Positions 1 to 11,639 of a stretch of 64,000 nucleotides of DNA are shown in pieces. Location of the stretch: positions 21,038,656 to 21,102,655 of the forward strand of contig NC_063045.1 in the NCBI RefSeq assembly GCF_018812025.1, given 5' to 3'. Position 1 is the stretch's first letter. Every line of letters begins with the position of its first letter. The translations under genes were made by a program, and so were the position numbers. Below the pieces are notes generated by a model. The model was not told the DNA's origin, did no database searches, and was given only the letters and a program-made list of their open reading frames with translations. The stretch is from Megalobrama amblycephala (Eukaryota; Chordata; Actinopteri; Cypriniformes; Xenocyprididae).

Positions 1-1600
1 TAAATGTTGGTTTCAATTTAATAATCAAAAGGTAGCATACCTCTCTAAAAAGGATTCACATTTGCAATGACATCCATTTGTGAGCCCAATAATGTGAATA
101 ATTTGCATTACATATTAATGTTTTTGTAAAGTGTATGTGTGTAGAGTAAAACAAACATATTGCCTTAATCTGAGCATACAGATTGAGGAAAAAATAAATA
201 ATAAACTTAAAACTACTATGTCAAAGCTGATGAAAAACTGGACATCAACATTCTGGATGACATTAAACAAATAATAAATGGAGGGCAATAAACGCAATGC
301 ACAATCACAAAATATTCGCACCAGATTCAATAAATCTCCATATGCACTAGTGATTCTCCCTGGAGGAATTAGTTTGACATTGAGTATCCCGTGTGAAAAC
401 ACTTATCAAGTGTCCTACACTTTGACGGCTGTGTTTATTTATATACTGACACTACATCTGACACCACATTTTAATGTTTTCTTAAACTATGTACTATGGC
501 GCTTACTGGTACATATTAGTTTGAAATATAATTACATCCATTACTCAAATGCCAGGGTCTTTATAAACCTCATTCAGAAGTTTGCGAATGTTCCTTTGAA
601 AGGCAAATTTAATGAATCACATATCGTGAGGATGAAGCTCAAAACATTTTATTCTCAGAGCATCTGTCATCTAACTTGGACTGAGATGAATACCATCCCC
701 CCAGTTCAGCTGAAAGAGAATTGTGGCCAAATTAAACACACATTATTGCAAAATAATCTGTACAAGAGCATGCCAGCATACATCTTGGCCCTTGCATACT
801 TCAGCAGGTTGTTTTAATTGTTTTCATATCACAAGGCTTAAATGACTAATGTGACGTCTTATCTCCCATGAGAGCAAATAGGTTTGTTGATTCATGCAAA
901 ATGCTGTCACAATCTGCCGGCATCCCTGCTGAACAATGTTACAGCACTTTTAATGAACTGTAACATATTTGATGCATTAATATTATTAAAAGACCCTACT
1001 TTAAAAAAAAAAAAAAAAAAGCATTAAGTCTCTCTGCTTGTATTCACATTTTGTTCTCAAGGTTTTTATTACCTGGGTGACTGGAAGAAAGACTTGACAG
1101 GAAATGCTTTGAGAGCATGGGGCCCAAGTCCAATCTGATCTTTTATATTATAACCACAGCTTAAAAGTGTTTTCGAGCAGAGTAGTAAGCCATGGGTGGT
1201 GGTCAGCTTGCAAAAGTCCAAGCAGCTGTGGCGTTTCCATGCCTCAACGCAACCATTTCTGGGGCACTTTAACAGCTAGTAGCTGTCGCATTTCCTGTTA
1301 CATTTTTTTCCCTTTTCTTGGTTAAACTACTACAACAATTACAATTTAAGACGCAAGTGTGTGTGTTTTTCTTTCTTTTCTTTTTGACTTCTGGTGTAGA
1401 CAGTAGTCAAGCATTTGAATCAAATTTTCTGCAATGTGGTTTATTTATGTCCATCCTGTTTACACACAACTTAGTGATGAACTATTTACTGAACCGTTTT
1501 CTTCCTCAGTATGCATTATGGTGTTTATAATTAAGATTGTCACTCTTAAAGGACAGCAAAGAGCACTTGGACGAAGAAACAACAACAATTTATTGAGATA
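1..1600. other. Unique AT-rich DNA at left edge
   Basis: No terminal repeats, transposase motifs or dispersed copies were recognised here. The stretch holds one unusually long open frame (278-817, separate entry) and a pure A tract of about 18 bases at 1003-1020. It could be intronic if the candidate minus-strand first exon at about 1620-2290 is real. Confidence 0.5.
278..817 (+). other. Unexplained 179-codon open frame, no known domain
   Basis: This is the longest ATG-to-stop frame in the window. The translation has hydrophobic stretches around residues 45-90 (rich in L, I, Y, V), but I see no recognisable domain, catalytic motif or clear signal peptide. It lies in unique AT-rich DNA outside any repeat I could define. 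With roughly 63 percent A+T, about 7 percent of codons should be stops, so a 180-codon frame is not expected often by chance. However, there is no Kozak-like context, no nearby splice signal I trust and no protein family match. A shorter frame overlaps on the other strand. It may be a chance frame, an old repeat-encoded protein fragment or a lineage-specific exon. I do not assign a function. Confidence 0.15.
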
Positions 1601-1604
1601 TTTA

Positions 1605-2350
1605 TATTTTGAGACCTACCTCACTCTGTGAGAGAGTGGAAAGATGCGCGCGCCGTCTGTCGACCCGCACCGCGCGCCATCATTCCCTCCAGCACTACCA
1701 AAAAACCGACGATAAACCACCTCTTCACTCCCCCCCGTGTTACTCACAAGAACTTAAGCTTATTCCCTCGTTTTCCATCGTGAATTCGTGGAGCAAAACC
1801 CCTCCTTCCATCTGTCAGGAGCTATTGTTGTCTGGCACTGTACACATTAGGCTTCTTCTCCCATGAATGTCTGTGGTACTGTCACTGAGACCGCTACTTC
1901 TTCGTCCGTTATGCGAATGCCTGTAATTTCTTAACAAATATATACAGCAGCGGAAGGCGGAAACAGATAATTTATTATTATTTTTTTTAAAAAAAGAAAA
2001 GAAATGAACTTCAACGGTCACATTCTACGTCGCGAGTCTGCAGTCATTATGAGGTATTGTCCACTGGAGTAACGGGGAGAAACAGCGGCTGCACGCGAGT
2101 CGGGTGGCTCTCGCGGATTCTTCCTATCAAAATAACGGCTGCAAGAGGCCTCTCTGTGCCTGGTCTATCAGAACACGACCCCGAAGTGCACGAGAAAACA
2201 GCGAAGCCTGTCCTCTTCTCCAAATAATATGTGGGGTGGGATGGTGGGAGGGAAAGCAGCTGTTGAAATGACGCCGCTTCACTGACTGACTGACTGAGCC
2301 CTGCGACGTCACTGCCTACTTAGGGGAGAATCCCACGTGACCCATTTAGA
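1605..2350 (-). promoter_or_regulatory. Candidate CpG-rich promoter and non-coding first exon
   Basis: This block is far richer in G, C and CpG than its surroundings (for example GCGCGC runs near 1646-1675 and clustered CpGs near 2085-2190). Near its right end are a CRE-like site CGACGTCAC at 2304-2312 and a CACGTG E-box at 2334-2339, which suits a promoter. Read on the minus strand, a good splice donor GAGTGAG|GTAGGT places an exon end at 1620. Short ATG frames on that strand stop quickly: the last begins with two ATGs near 1682 and ends at a stop just before the donor. The exon would therefore be 5' untranslated, with coding exons beyond the left edge. Inference only: it could instead be an orphan CpG island or fire on the plus strand. 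The gene cannot be named. Confidence 0.4.
2279..2297. repeat. Short (ACTG)n tract
   Basis: About four tandem copies of a CTGA/ACTG tetranucleotide sit inside the candidate promoter block, just left of the CRE-like site. Confidence 0.7.
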
Positions 2351-2788
2351 ATCACTCCCACTCCCCCCCCCCAAACCTACACAGACCCTCAGTTCCTTAA
2401 AGAATGAATTTAACTCTCTATGGGGCCACGATTTGGCTGGTTAGCTTCAACAGTTAGCCCCTGCTGGTAGATGTCGTAACTACACATTATGGGGCAGTAA
2501 GAATCTAAGCAATCAATGGTCTCCATTGACGACCATTCAAAACTAGCCGTTTATTCTGACGAAACATTTTACATTGCTATTCATATTAATCACATTTCAA
2601 AATATTTCATGTCTGCCAGTGACAACGATGTTTGTTTAAAAACGTGAACTTGTGTTTTTCTTTTTTCTTTTCTGCTGTCTTTCATTTGCCATTTCTCTTA
2701 GAGGATTCCAACATCTTTTGACCAACGATTTTACATGATTTTACAAAGCTGTACATGATTACTATAAAATCATTGGTTCCACTTTATA
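2340..2788. other. Unique DNA right of the CpG block
   Basis: There is a C homopolymer near 2361-2372 and a short phrase at about 2429-2472 (TTTGGCTGGTTAGC ... AGTTAGCCCCTGCTGGTAGA) that recurs at about 48155-48197. Otherwise I see nothing. Confidence 0.4.
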
Positions 2789-3288
2789 TTAAAGGTGCCA
2801 TATGTAAGAATTTTGCAGTAAACTATCCAAAAACCTCTAGGCCAGTGTTATATATTTTGTTCACTTGAATACTTACAACATTCCATATGTTTGCAACTAT
2901 TTGTAAATCGTGAGAAAATTGCAATTTTAACCAAGGCTCCGGGACGTGTGAGTCGCCTGTCAATGGTGTCATACCCGCGTTACCCTCGGTTTCCAGTTTT
3001 ATTTTGTAGAAACCATGGAAACACCAAAGATGCTTTAATATGGAAACAACTGTTTTGGGAACAACTGTTTTAATATATTTATAGACAGAAAACTAATTGT
3101 TATATAGCTCAACACGTTTAGTCTTATTGTTTAAATTCTTGATTTTTTGTGAGTAACAGTTACCATGCTTTTACCATGCATCAGAGAAAAACACTATTTT
3201 GTGAAGTAGCTAACATAGCATAATCAGATGCAGTTTTATTTTTAGTAACAGTAATACAGCATTTTCTCCATCATACAATACGTTTTAA

Positions 3289-4238
3289 AGGTGCCCTAGA
3301 ATTAAAAATTGAATTTATATTGGCATAGTTAAATAACAAGAGTTCAGTACATGGAAATGACATACAGTGAGTCTCAAACTCCATTGTTTCCTCCTTCTTA
3401 TATAAATCTCATTTGTTTAAAAGACCTCTGAAGAACAGGTGAATCTCAACATAACACCGACTGTTACGTAACAGTCGGGGTGTACGCCCCCCAATATTTG
3501 CATATGCCAGCTCATGTTCAAGCATTAGACAAGGGCAGGACATCTGGATGTGCACAGCTGAATCATCAGACTAGGTAAGCAAGCAAGAACAATAGTGAAA
3601 AAATGGCAGATGGAGCGATAATAACTGACATGATCCATGATAACATGATATTTTTAGTGATATTTGTAAACTGTCTTTCTAAATGTTTCGTTAGCATGTT
3701 GCTAATGTACTGTTAAATGTGGTTAAAGTTACCATTGTTTCTTATTGTATTCACGGAGACAAGAGCCGTCGTTATTTTCATTATTAAACACTTGCAGTCT
3801 GTATAATTCATAAACACAACTTCATTGTTTATAAATCTCTCCAACAGTGTAGCATTAGCCGTTAGCCACGGATCACAGCCTCAAATTCATTCAGAATCAA
3901 ATGTAAGCATACAAATAAATACAATACTCACATAATCTGACGCATGCATGCAGTATGCATGACGAACACTTTGTAAAGATCCATTTTGAGGGTTATATTA
4001 GCTGTGTGAACTTTGTTTATGCACTGTTTAAGGCAAGCGCGAGCTCCGTGGGCGAGGAGCGTGAGCATTTAAAGGGGCCGCAACATGAATCGGCGCGTTT
4101 CTAATTATGCCCCAAAACAGTTAAAAAAATGAATTTAAAAAAATCTATGGGGTATTTTGAGCTGAAACTTCACAGACACATTCAGGGGACACCTTAGACT
4201 TATATTACATCTTGTAAAAAAAACGTTTGATGGCACCT
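3289..4238 (+). mobile_element. 950-bp TTAA MITE, copy 1 (family A)
   Basis: Family A has six copies in this window (3289, 6238, 9688, 20657, 44742 and 52748). Ends here are TTAA|AGGTGCCCTAGAA and GATGGCACCT|TTAA. Internal landmarks shared by most copies are a near-centred TTACGTAA palindrome, an ATTTGCAT octamer-like site followed by ATGCCAG, and a right-hand arm containing CTATGGGGTATTTTGAGC. It has no coding capacity: small frames differ between copies. It is inserted inside the MITE at 2793-4736, so it is the younger of the two. Confidence 0.9.
3457..3478. promoter_or_regulatory. Perfect palindrome with TTACGTAA core in family A
   Basis: Each half reads CCGACTGTTAC outward to inward, making a perfect 22-base palindrome centred on the AC|GT step. 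The core GTTACGTAAC matches the consensus bound by PAR-bZIP and NFIL3 factors (D-box). It is kept intact in copies 1, 4, 5 and 6, has one change in copy 2, and is lost in copy 3. Its retention could reflect recent amplification rather than function. Confidence 0.6.
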
Positions 4239-4740
4239 TTAAAATTAATTGCATGCCATTTATCAACAAGCATCCAGCATTTAATATTCTAAAATCGATA
4301 TATCTTACTGCAGTGTGTAACAGTGTCTCACAGCAGCCACCGAGCGAATGCACAGAGTAACGTTATAACATCATTTTCAACACACTCAAATGATAAACAG
4401 CGCTGTTACCTCATATTCATGACCGGATAAGTGGCGCCGGTGACTGTGGCATAATAAAAGCTCCGCTGCTCGTGTGTTGTGCAATCGCTCCAGCGGCCTC
4501 GTTCAGTTTCCTCAACACTCGGTCCTGCTTTGCTTCGTACCAAAACAACGTTAATAATCACATCCATGAACATGATTTCTTCCCGAGTCCTATCCCAATT
4601 CTTTTCCACCGGCTGTGATGTGAAGACCACATGTCCCAAGATTCCGCGCTTAAACTTGGCATCATCAAGCTACGCCTTTGTTTTGAATAAGCCTCTAGCG
4701 ACCTCTAGTGGACAGAAAATATTACATACTTCACCTTTAA

Positions 4741-5033
4741 GTGTCTTTAACTACTAGTTTGTAACAAATTTATCATTTAATACGATTTGCTTGTCGTGGA
4801 CATACATTGTAGGCTACTTATATTTACCTGCATGTAATTACAGCTGTAAATAATTTTATAGGCTACATCTAATTACACTGTTAACGCACCTTTAAGCAAC
4901 CATACAACGAAAAACTGTTTCTAACCTTACCCGTATCCCACCTCAATAGCAGCAAAAGTGTTTTGCAATAAAACATGAACACAGTAAGTACATTGTACCT
5001 AGCACATTTTTTGATACAATAAATCCTTTTCTT
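4741..5033. other. Unique DNA between two MITEs
   Basis: AT-rich sequence with no recognised gene or repeat. Confidence 0.4.
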
Positions 5034-5037
5034 TTAA

Positions 5038-6134
5038 AGTGCCCCTATTATGCTTTTTCGAATATTACCTTTAATGCAATGTGTAATGTAAACAATCTGC
5101 AAAGTTGTGAAGACGAAAGTGCACGATAAATAAAGTTAATGTCCCTCAAAATAAAGAATCAACTCTGAACAGTCGTTAGGAATTCAAATCGTACTTCTGT
5201 GACAGCTACACGTCACAAAGTAACACATTTGCCTAATGCCTGCCTATGGTCTTTATTGGTTGCCCGCGAACAACGTCTACTTTGACCCGCCCTCAAACGC
5301 TGTAGCGATACAACAGCAGAATAACATTTTCACGTTTGCTTCTCAAATCTCAGTGTGGTCTAAATGGGATTTACAAAAATAGAACAATATCCACTTTATT
5401 TGGACCAGCTTGCTCCTCAGAATCACAGCCTGCAAGTATGATTAATTATTGATGTATATATTTTCTACTGGGTGTTCAAAATATGTAGTTTTGTGTTTCA
5501 TATTGTGCTAAGTCTCCAGCTAACCGGCTAACTCACATTATCACTGTCTTACTGAAATACTTCTGCAAATCAGCCGTGGCTCACTTTTACCTAAAATTGT
5601 GTCCATTAATGCAGATTGTCTGTCGTTCTTACTACTGAGTAATGAAAAGGATGGAGCAAGATTTGTTTTACAAACTTCAATGTTACATCAGTCATTCACA
5701 TTAGTGCTTGGCTAATGTTAGCATTATTTTCAATACAGTTAATGATACAGTTCCCACATGTGCACCGCAATATTTGTTGTTTACACACTTGTTAATACTA
5801 ATGTAGAGGAATTACAGTTGGAACATCTCATAATATACGTCAAACTGAGTAGTGTATCACTGAGAAATGTCCTGCTCAAGTCGTTCAAGGCTCAGGTTGA
5901 ATAACTAGTTCTTCCAAAGTTTCATCATCAGACTGCAGAAAATGATTGCGAAAATGAGGGATTTAGAGAGACTGAAGCATCGGATGAGTCGTTTGAGAAT
6001 CATTGAAAAATGTGGTGATGTACAATGCATATTATGAGAAAATGAAAAGCGGTTTTTGACATTTAATGCATGCAAACCTATTATGGGAGACCTCCAAAAC
6101 AAAATTAAGAACCTTTAAAATAGCATGGGGCACT
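5038..6134. mobile_element. TTAA-flanked MITE, AGTGCCCC family
   Basis: The ends are TTAA|AGTGCCCCTATTATGC and GCATGGGGCACT|TTAA, giving good terminal inverted repeats of at least 12 bp and a TTAA duplication. It is about 1.1 kb with no transposase motifs. Same target type as family A but a different sequence. Confidence 0.8.
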
Positions 6135-6237
6135 TTAAATCTTACAAATAGCAATTTCTGACCAACAGAGCTCATCATTAACGATTTATATGTTTGTATG
6201 AATTTATATTCCCTATATGTTCCCTAAATGCCTTTAA

Positions 6238-7188
6238 AGGTGCCCTAGAATTAAAAATTGAATTTATCTTGGCATAGTTAAATAACAAGAGTTCAGTACA
6301 TGGAAATGACATACAGTGAGTCTCAAACTCCATTGTTTCCTCCTTCTTATATAAATCTCATTTGTTTAAAAGACCTCCGAAGAACAGGCGAATCTCAACA
6401 TAACACCGATTGTTACGTAACAGTCGGGGTGTACGCCCCCAATATTTGCATATGCCAGCTCATGTTCAAGGCATTACACAAGGGCAGCCAGTATTAACGT
6501 CTGGATGTGCACAGCTGAATCATCAGACTAGGTAAGCAAGCAAGAACAATAGCGAACAATGGCAGATGGAGCAATAATAACTGACATGATCCATGATAAC
6601 ATGATATTTTTAGTGATATTTGTAAACTGTCTTTCTAAATGTTTTGTTAGCATGTTGCTAATGTACTGTTAAATGTGGTTAAAGTTACCATTGTTTCTTA
6701 CTGTATTCACGGAGACAAGAGCCTTCGTTATTTTCATTATTAAACACTTGCAGTCTATATAATTCATAAACAACTTCATTCTGTATAAATCTCTCCAACA
6801 GTGTAGCATTAGCCGTTAGCCACAGATCACAGCCTCAAACTCATTCAGAATCAAATGTAAACATCCAAATAAATACAATACTCACATAATCCGACGCATG
6901 CTTGCATGCATGACAAACACTTTGTAAAGATCCATTTTGAGGGTTATATTAGCTGTGTGAACTTTGTTTATGCACTGTTTAAGGCAAGCGCGAGCTCCGG
7001 GGGCGGAGAGTGCGAGCATTTAAAGGGGCCGCAACCCGAATCGGCGCATTTCTAATTATGCCCCAAAATAGGCAGTTAAAAAATTAAAAAAAATCTATGG
7101 GGTATTTTGAGCTGAAACACATTCAGACACATTCAGGGGACACCTTAGACTTATATTACATATTGTAAAAAAACCTTCGATGGCACCT
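6238..7188 (+). mobile_element. 950-bp TTAA MITE, copy 2 (family A)
   Basis: It is flanked by TTAA on both sides, with ends AGGTGCCCTAGAA and GATGGCACCT. It is closely similar to copy 1 over its whole length in the same orientation. The palindrome at 6406-6427 has one mismatch (CCGATTG in the left half). Small indels near 6905 and 7075 separate it from copy 1. Confidence 0.9.
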
Positions 7189-7192
7189 TTAA

Positions 7193-8140
7193 AATGAAAA
7201 ATCCATTCAGTTTTCATGCATGGAATTCACTTTTTAAATGTCTTGATATTTGAAGGTTTTCCATGGCAGTAGAGGTATAAAGGAGGTACTCTTAATTCTC
7301 AGTACCAATGTTCAGTTCATTGAACACACGTTGGCTTATTGTGACAACATACCCCAACAGCAGGGCATATTGAAATACAGGGTAAGCTTTCACAATGGGA
7401 TTCTGATATACACTAGCAAAATTGAAACCATGAAGCATGTAAATGGTACAAAATATAAAATCATTTTTGACTAAAAGAAATAATAATTAATAAACGGTTA
7501 AAAATTGGAACAACTTGCTCCAACTGTTCTGCGTGATAACTGCTCCCCAATCCCATCATCTGAAATGAGATGAGTTCTCCTCCATTGTCTACCAGCCTAC
7601 AACACATTTCACATTTTCTAAGGTGTCTAATTTCACCGTTTTCTAATTATCCAATCCAGGGGGAAATACACTAAAAGCTGACTTGCCCTGTGTCAGCACT
7701 GGCTGCAGACTGTTGTGAATACCACGTAAGGTATCACTGTGGTTTCAGAGCCATAGTGAGACTGAATAATTAATAGAAGCTTTCTCGTTGACAGAAGTAC
7801 TTTGGGAGCCATTAGCTCAGGTACCTGACCAGCGTAAGCATATTAGTCAGAAAGAGGTGATTCTGAACAGACTGATTTTCCCACAAACTGATTGATCAGA
7901 AGCCCGCAAGTTAATAATGTGATATTTATTTCCTAAAATTAAGTACCAAAAGGCAAAAAAAAAAGCATTACTTTGAATCACAGAAAGATGGTTTGCTTAT
8001 ACCTAAAAAGCAGCACTAAGATGTTCTAAACATTAAACAAAACCTGAGGTATTGAACTTTTATTTTGAGTAATAAGGCATTCCTTAGCACACAGTGTATT
8101 GTCCTAGTTTCGTATTTCTTTCCATTCGCTTGTGTTCTCC
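7193..8140. other. Unique DNA, possible conserved non-coding segment
   Basis: No repeat or gene was recognised. The part at about 7640-7900 is less AT-rich, contains several ATTA/TAAT cores and has no tandem or terminal repeats. It is the type of sequence worth aligning to other fish. An A run of nine lies at about 7956. Confidence 0.3.
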
Positions 8141-8141
8141 A

Positions 8142-8210
8142 GCTCTGTTCCAAACCTAATGAGCTGCCTCACTGCCTACATAAACAGCTACTTTTTAAGG
8201 CAGCATCCTA
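8142..8210. mobile_element. Fragment of GCTCTGTTCC-type MITE
   Basis: GCTCTGTTCCAAACCTAATG followed by GAGCTGCC and TGCCTACAT resembles the terminal region of the composite element at 40764-42603. Only one end is visible. Confidence 0.45.
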
Positions 8211-9683
8211 GATTAAATGAAAATTGACTTTCTTAACGCGTGCACTATTGTGAACAATTATCTGTTGCATGTGTTTGTAATGTGTAATCAAAATATAATA
8301 ACTTGCACGTCCTCTGAAATGCCACACAAATAGCACTCTGCATGGGAGACGCGACTCACATGGTGAGTTTCAAATGGCATAAATTTCTATGAAGCACACT
8401 TGGAAGGAATGACAATCGTGGTAGCTATAGTTGTAGCGTCTTTCCAAACAGAAGCGCTTAAAAAAATCTACCACTGGTGTGTTGCTATTAAATTGTATCT
8501 ATATTTACACATCATATTTGTTCCATGGCAGATACTTGGCATTCAAGGTCACATTTCTGTTTCCATGTGTGTTCCCTGGAATTGAACCCATGACCTTGGC
8601 ATAGCTGTGCTAAGTTAAGCTACTGTTCTAAAATAAACCTACTTCAAAAGACCTTTAGAAATGAAAGCTTTTATAGGGTTCAAAGGATGGACACATCACT
8701 CCCAAGCATGCAAAATTTCTTGAAAACGTTTTAACAGCTCTCACCGTGATAGGTAAAGCTTTCAGTGGGAGTAGAGCTTGACCAATTCTGAACCCATTGT
8801 TGAGTTTGACGTTAACATGTTGTTGTTAAGCTATTATTTTATCGCTACTTCGGAGTGCTGCAGGGATGAAGGTCAAAACCCAGAAATGAGTTAGCATTTT
8901 AGCACTTATGGTTTCATTGTCCCAAATACAGTGTTTTTTTGGGGGGTTTTTTAAATGGGTTTTTGGTTAAATGCCTGAAATAAAGTTTGTAGTGAACACA
9001 AGCTAAAGATATGATATGTAATGCTCCATTATGATTTTTTTTAAAGCTTTTACTTGTCTTGTAAAAGGTGGTTGCTAGCAAGTAGCTAAATTGGACTACA
9101 GAGGATCATCATGGTGGTTAAATCATCTACTCACTAGTCTGCTTTCAGAGCCTCATTGTGTTTATAATCGCGCTCTTGCAAACTATCTTAACTCAAACTT
9201 TCAGGGAAAATGTTTTTTTGTTTTGTTTTTAATTAAGAAGGAAAGAGTTGTTGGAAGCTTATTAAGTCATACAAGTGTGGTGTAGTTTGTTTAGCATTTT
9301 ACTTCTGGCAATTGTATTTAGGCTTCAAAATTCATAAACGTTGTGTTCATTTGTGTTGATTATCATGATGAATAGAACAAGTAAGAATCATAAACTTTTG
9401 TCGGTCAAAAAGCTGATTTTCTGCAATAATCTAAAAGCAAATGGAAAAAATCCTGTTTGTTTTTTGTCAAAGGAACATGGGTGATGCTAACTTCTGGGCC
9501 GGCCTAAAAAATCGACATAATTTACTGGGGGGCCACATTGAGTAAATTTATAATTAACACTGACATTCTATTAATAATTGGCATGACATTTCTCTCACCT
9601 GATTGCAATGCATTCTGGGATTGCCTTTATGACGAATACATCCTTTTGGTACATCCTCGTGGTTGGTGTATGGCTGTGATATA
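8211..9683. other. Unique AT-rich DNA
   Basis: I see no gene, terminal repeat or tandem array. Homopolymer runs of T and G lie at about 8934-8952. Confidence 0.4.
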
Positions 9684-9687
9684 TTAA

Positions 9688-10647
9688 AGGTGCCCTAGAA
9701 CCCTTTTTCACAAGATGTAATATAAGTCTAAGGTGTCCCCTGAATGTGTCTGTGAAGTTTCAGCTCAAAATACCCCATACATTTTTTATTATTCAATTTT
9801 TTAACTGCCTATTTTGGGGCATAATTAGAAATGCGCCGATTCTGTACGTGTCCCCTTTAAATGCTCGCGCTCCCCGCTCCCCGCCCCCTGCCCCCAAGCT
9901 CGCAACTCTATAATACATTGCATAAACAAAGTTCACACAGCTAATATAACCCTCAAAATGGATCTTTACAAAGTGTTCGTCATGCAGCATATCGGATGAT
10001 GTAAGTATGGTATTTATTTGGATGTTTACATTTGATTCTGAATGAGTTTGATACTGCGCCGTGGCTAAAGCTAACATTACACACTGTTGGAGAGATTTAT
10101 AAAGAATGAAGTTGTTTATGAATTATACAGACTGCAAGTGTTTAAAAATGAAAATAACATGGCTTTGGTCTCCGTGAATACAGTAAGAAACAATGGTAAC
10201 TTTAACCACATTTAACAGTACATGCTAACGAAACATTTATAAAGACAATTTACAAATATCACTAAAAATATCATGATATCATGGATCATGTCAGTTATTA
10301 TTGCTCCATCTGCCATTTTTCGCCATTGTCCTTGCTTGCTTACCTGCATAAAGTCTGTTGATTCGGCTGTGCAGCTCCAGACGTTAATACTGGCTTGTCT
10401 AATGCCTTGAACATGGGCTGGCATATGCAAAAGTTGGGGGCTTACATATTAATGATCTTGACTTTTGTTTCACCATCGGTGTTATGTTGAGATTCACCTG
10501 TTCTTCAGAGGTCTTTTGCAAAAATCAAATTTACATAAGAAGGAGGAAACAATGGTGTTTGAGACTCACTGTATGTCATTTCCATGTACAGAACTCTAAT
10601 TATTTAACAATGCCGAAGTAAATTCAATTTTCAATTTTAGGGAACCT
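9688..10647 (-). mobile_element. TTAA MITE, copy 3 (family A), inverted and eroded
   Basis: The left end is TTAA|AGGTGCCCTAGAACC and the right end is TAGGGAACCT|TTAA. The interior matches copies 1 and 2 in reverse complement. The TTACGTAA palindrome has decayed at about 10455-10480 and the right tip has changed (GGAACCT instead of GGCACCT), so this is one of the older copies. Confidence 0.85.
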
Positions 10648-10660
10648 TTAAAGGCAGCGG

Positions 10661-11254
10661 CTATTTACACTAAGTGAAAATAACACTATATTCTATTTAC
10701 ACTCAGTGACAATAGCAGCATTTTCTTAGCGCTATACTATTTACACTAGGTGAAAATAGCAATAGATTTTATTTACACCTTGTATCTATACTTTATATTG
10801 GCAGATACTATTTGCATCTCAGCATTTTTGTACATTAACAGGATGCAATAATATCATAGAGTGTAAATGATTATATTTATTAAAATTATTAAATGGATGC
10901 TGCCTTACTGGGACGATAAAAACCCTCCACACAATCCCCTAACCCTACCCAATAAACAATTTTAATATTATTAAACACTCGCTCGCAGTTTATTTCCACT
11001 TTATTAATAAATAATAAAACATTATTTTAATTTTTATTGAAAATAAATGCGAGCTCGGCAAAAGGCGGATTCAAACCCGTGTCGATCGCGTTAAAAGCCA
11101 GATTTGCGAGCCTTACTCGCTACCGCTACACCACTGAAGACATCAAAGTCAATTTTCTTTTCTAGCTTGAGTGGTCCAACCAGACATTGGTGGGCGGAGC
11201 TAGTGTAAGTAGCATTTGCCAACAAGGGATGCTATTTGCACTTAGTGTAAATAG
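10661..11254. mobile_element. Terminal-repeat element with tRNA-like core
   Basis: The left tip CTATTTACACTAAGTGAAAA and right tip (read inverted) CTATTTACACTAAGTGCAAA form terminal inverted repeats of about 24 bp. The left tip motif recurs as subrepeats at about 10699 and 10728. The interior holds an AT-rich stretch with ATTA/TAAT repeats and a tRNA-like segment on the minus strand. No transposase is visible, and no target duplication could be assigned with confidence. Confidence 0.55.
11050..11136 (-). pseudogene. tRNA-like sequence with Pol III A and B boxes
   Basis: On the minus strand, TGGTGTAGCGGTAGCG resembles a tRNA A box region, and GGGTTTGAATCCG about 45 bases downstream matches the B box consensus closely. 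Between them GCGAG-TAAGG-CTCGC can form a perfect 5-bp stem. The cloverleaf is imperfect and the stretch lies inside a terminal-repeat element, so I treat it as a tRNA-derived promoter remnant rather than a working tRNA gene. No amino acid identity is assigned. Confidence 0.5.
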
Positions 11255-11639
11255 ACACTCTGTATCTGGCAATACTGCCGCCTCATAGGCAGCTCACTAG
11301 GCTTTTACAGCAAATAAATCAGATTATAGACATTTCTGAGAAACAGAACCATTAAAAACACTCATAATAGACTGCTGAAGGTCAGAAAAGGTTGACGTAG
11401 GTGCTAGCGAACTGATATTTCTGATAATTAACCTTTGCAGGAAACAGGATGATTGTGGTCAGTGCAGTCATGGTCAAATAAGTTCAAAAAATGTAGAACA
11501 CACACACATAATAAAAGCTCACTGAGATGATACTGAGAGACCGCATCCCAAAGTTCTGACGCTATTTTTCTGGCATGATCATGCAAATATGTCCCCACTT
11601 ACTGTTGCGTCCATGTTGCACTCAATCACCATTTTCATG
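11255..11639. other. Unique DNA
   Basis: No gene seen. A short piece at about 11270-11300 (CCGCCTCATAGGCAGCTCAC) resembles the ends of the GCTCTGTTCC-type MITE. Confidence 0.35.

Larger units (their letters stand above)
2793..4736. mobile_element. TTAA-flanked MITE, interrupted by a second MITE
   Basis: The left end reads TTAA|AGGTGCCATATGTAAGAATT and the right end reads AATATTACATACTTCACCT|TTAA. The tips are inverted repeats flanked by TTAA on both sides. The element is about 990 bp without the insertion at 3289-4238, which itself lies between two TTAAs. It has no transposase and so is non-autonomous. Termini starting AGG next to a TTAA duplication suggest the Kolobok superfamily rather than piggyBac, whose ends usually start CCY. 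That class assignment is inference. Confidence 0.75.

Noticed and set aside
2429..2472. Phrase shared with 48155-48197 (TTTGGCTGGTTAGC ... TGGTAGA)
   Set aside because: Too short to define a family or a boundary; may be a chance or very old repeat remnant.
11050..11136. A functional tRNA gene
   Set aside because: The cloverleaf is imperfect and the sequence is part of a repeat; A and B boxes alone do not make a gene.
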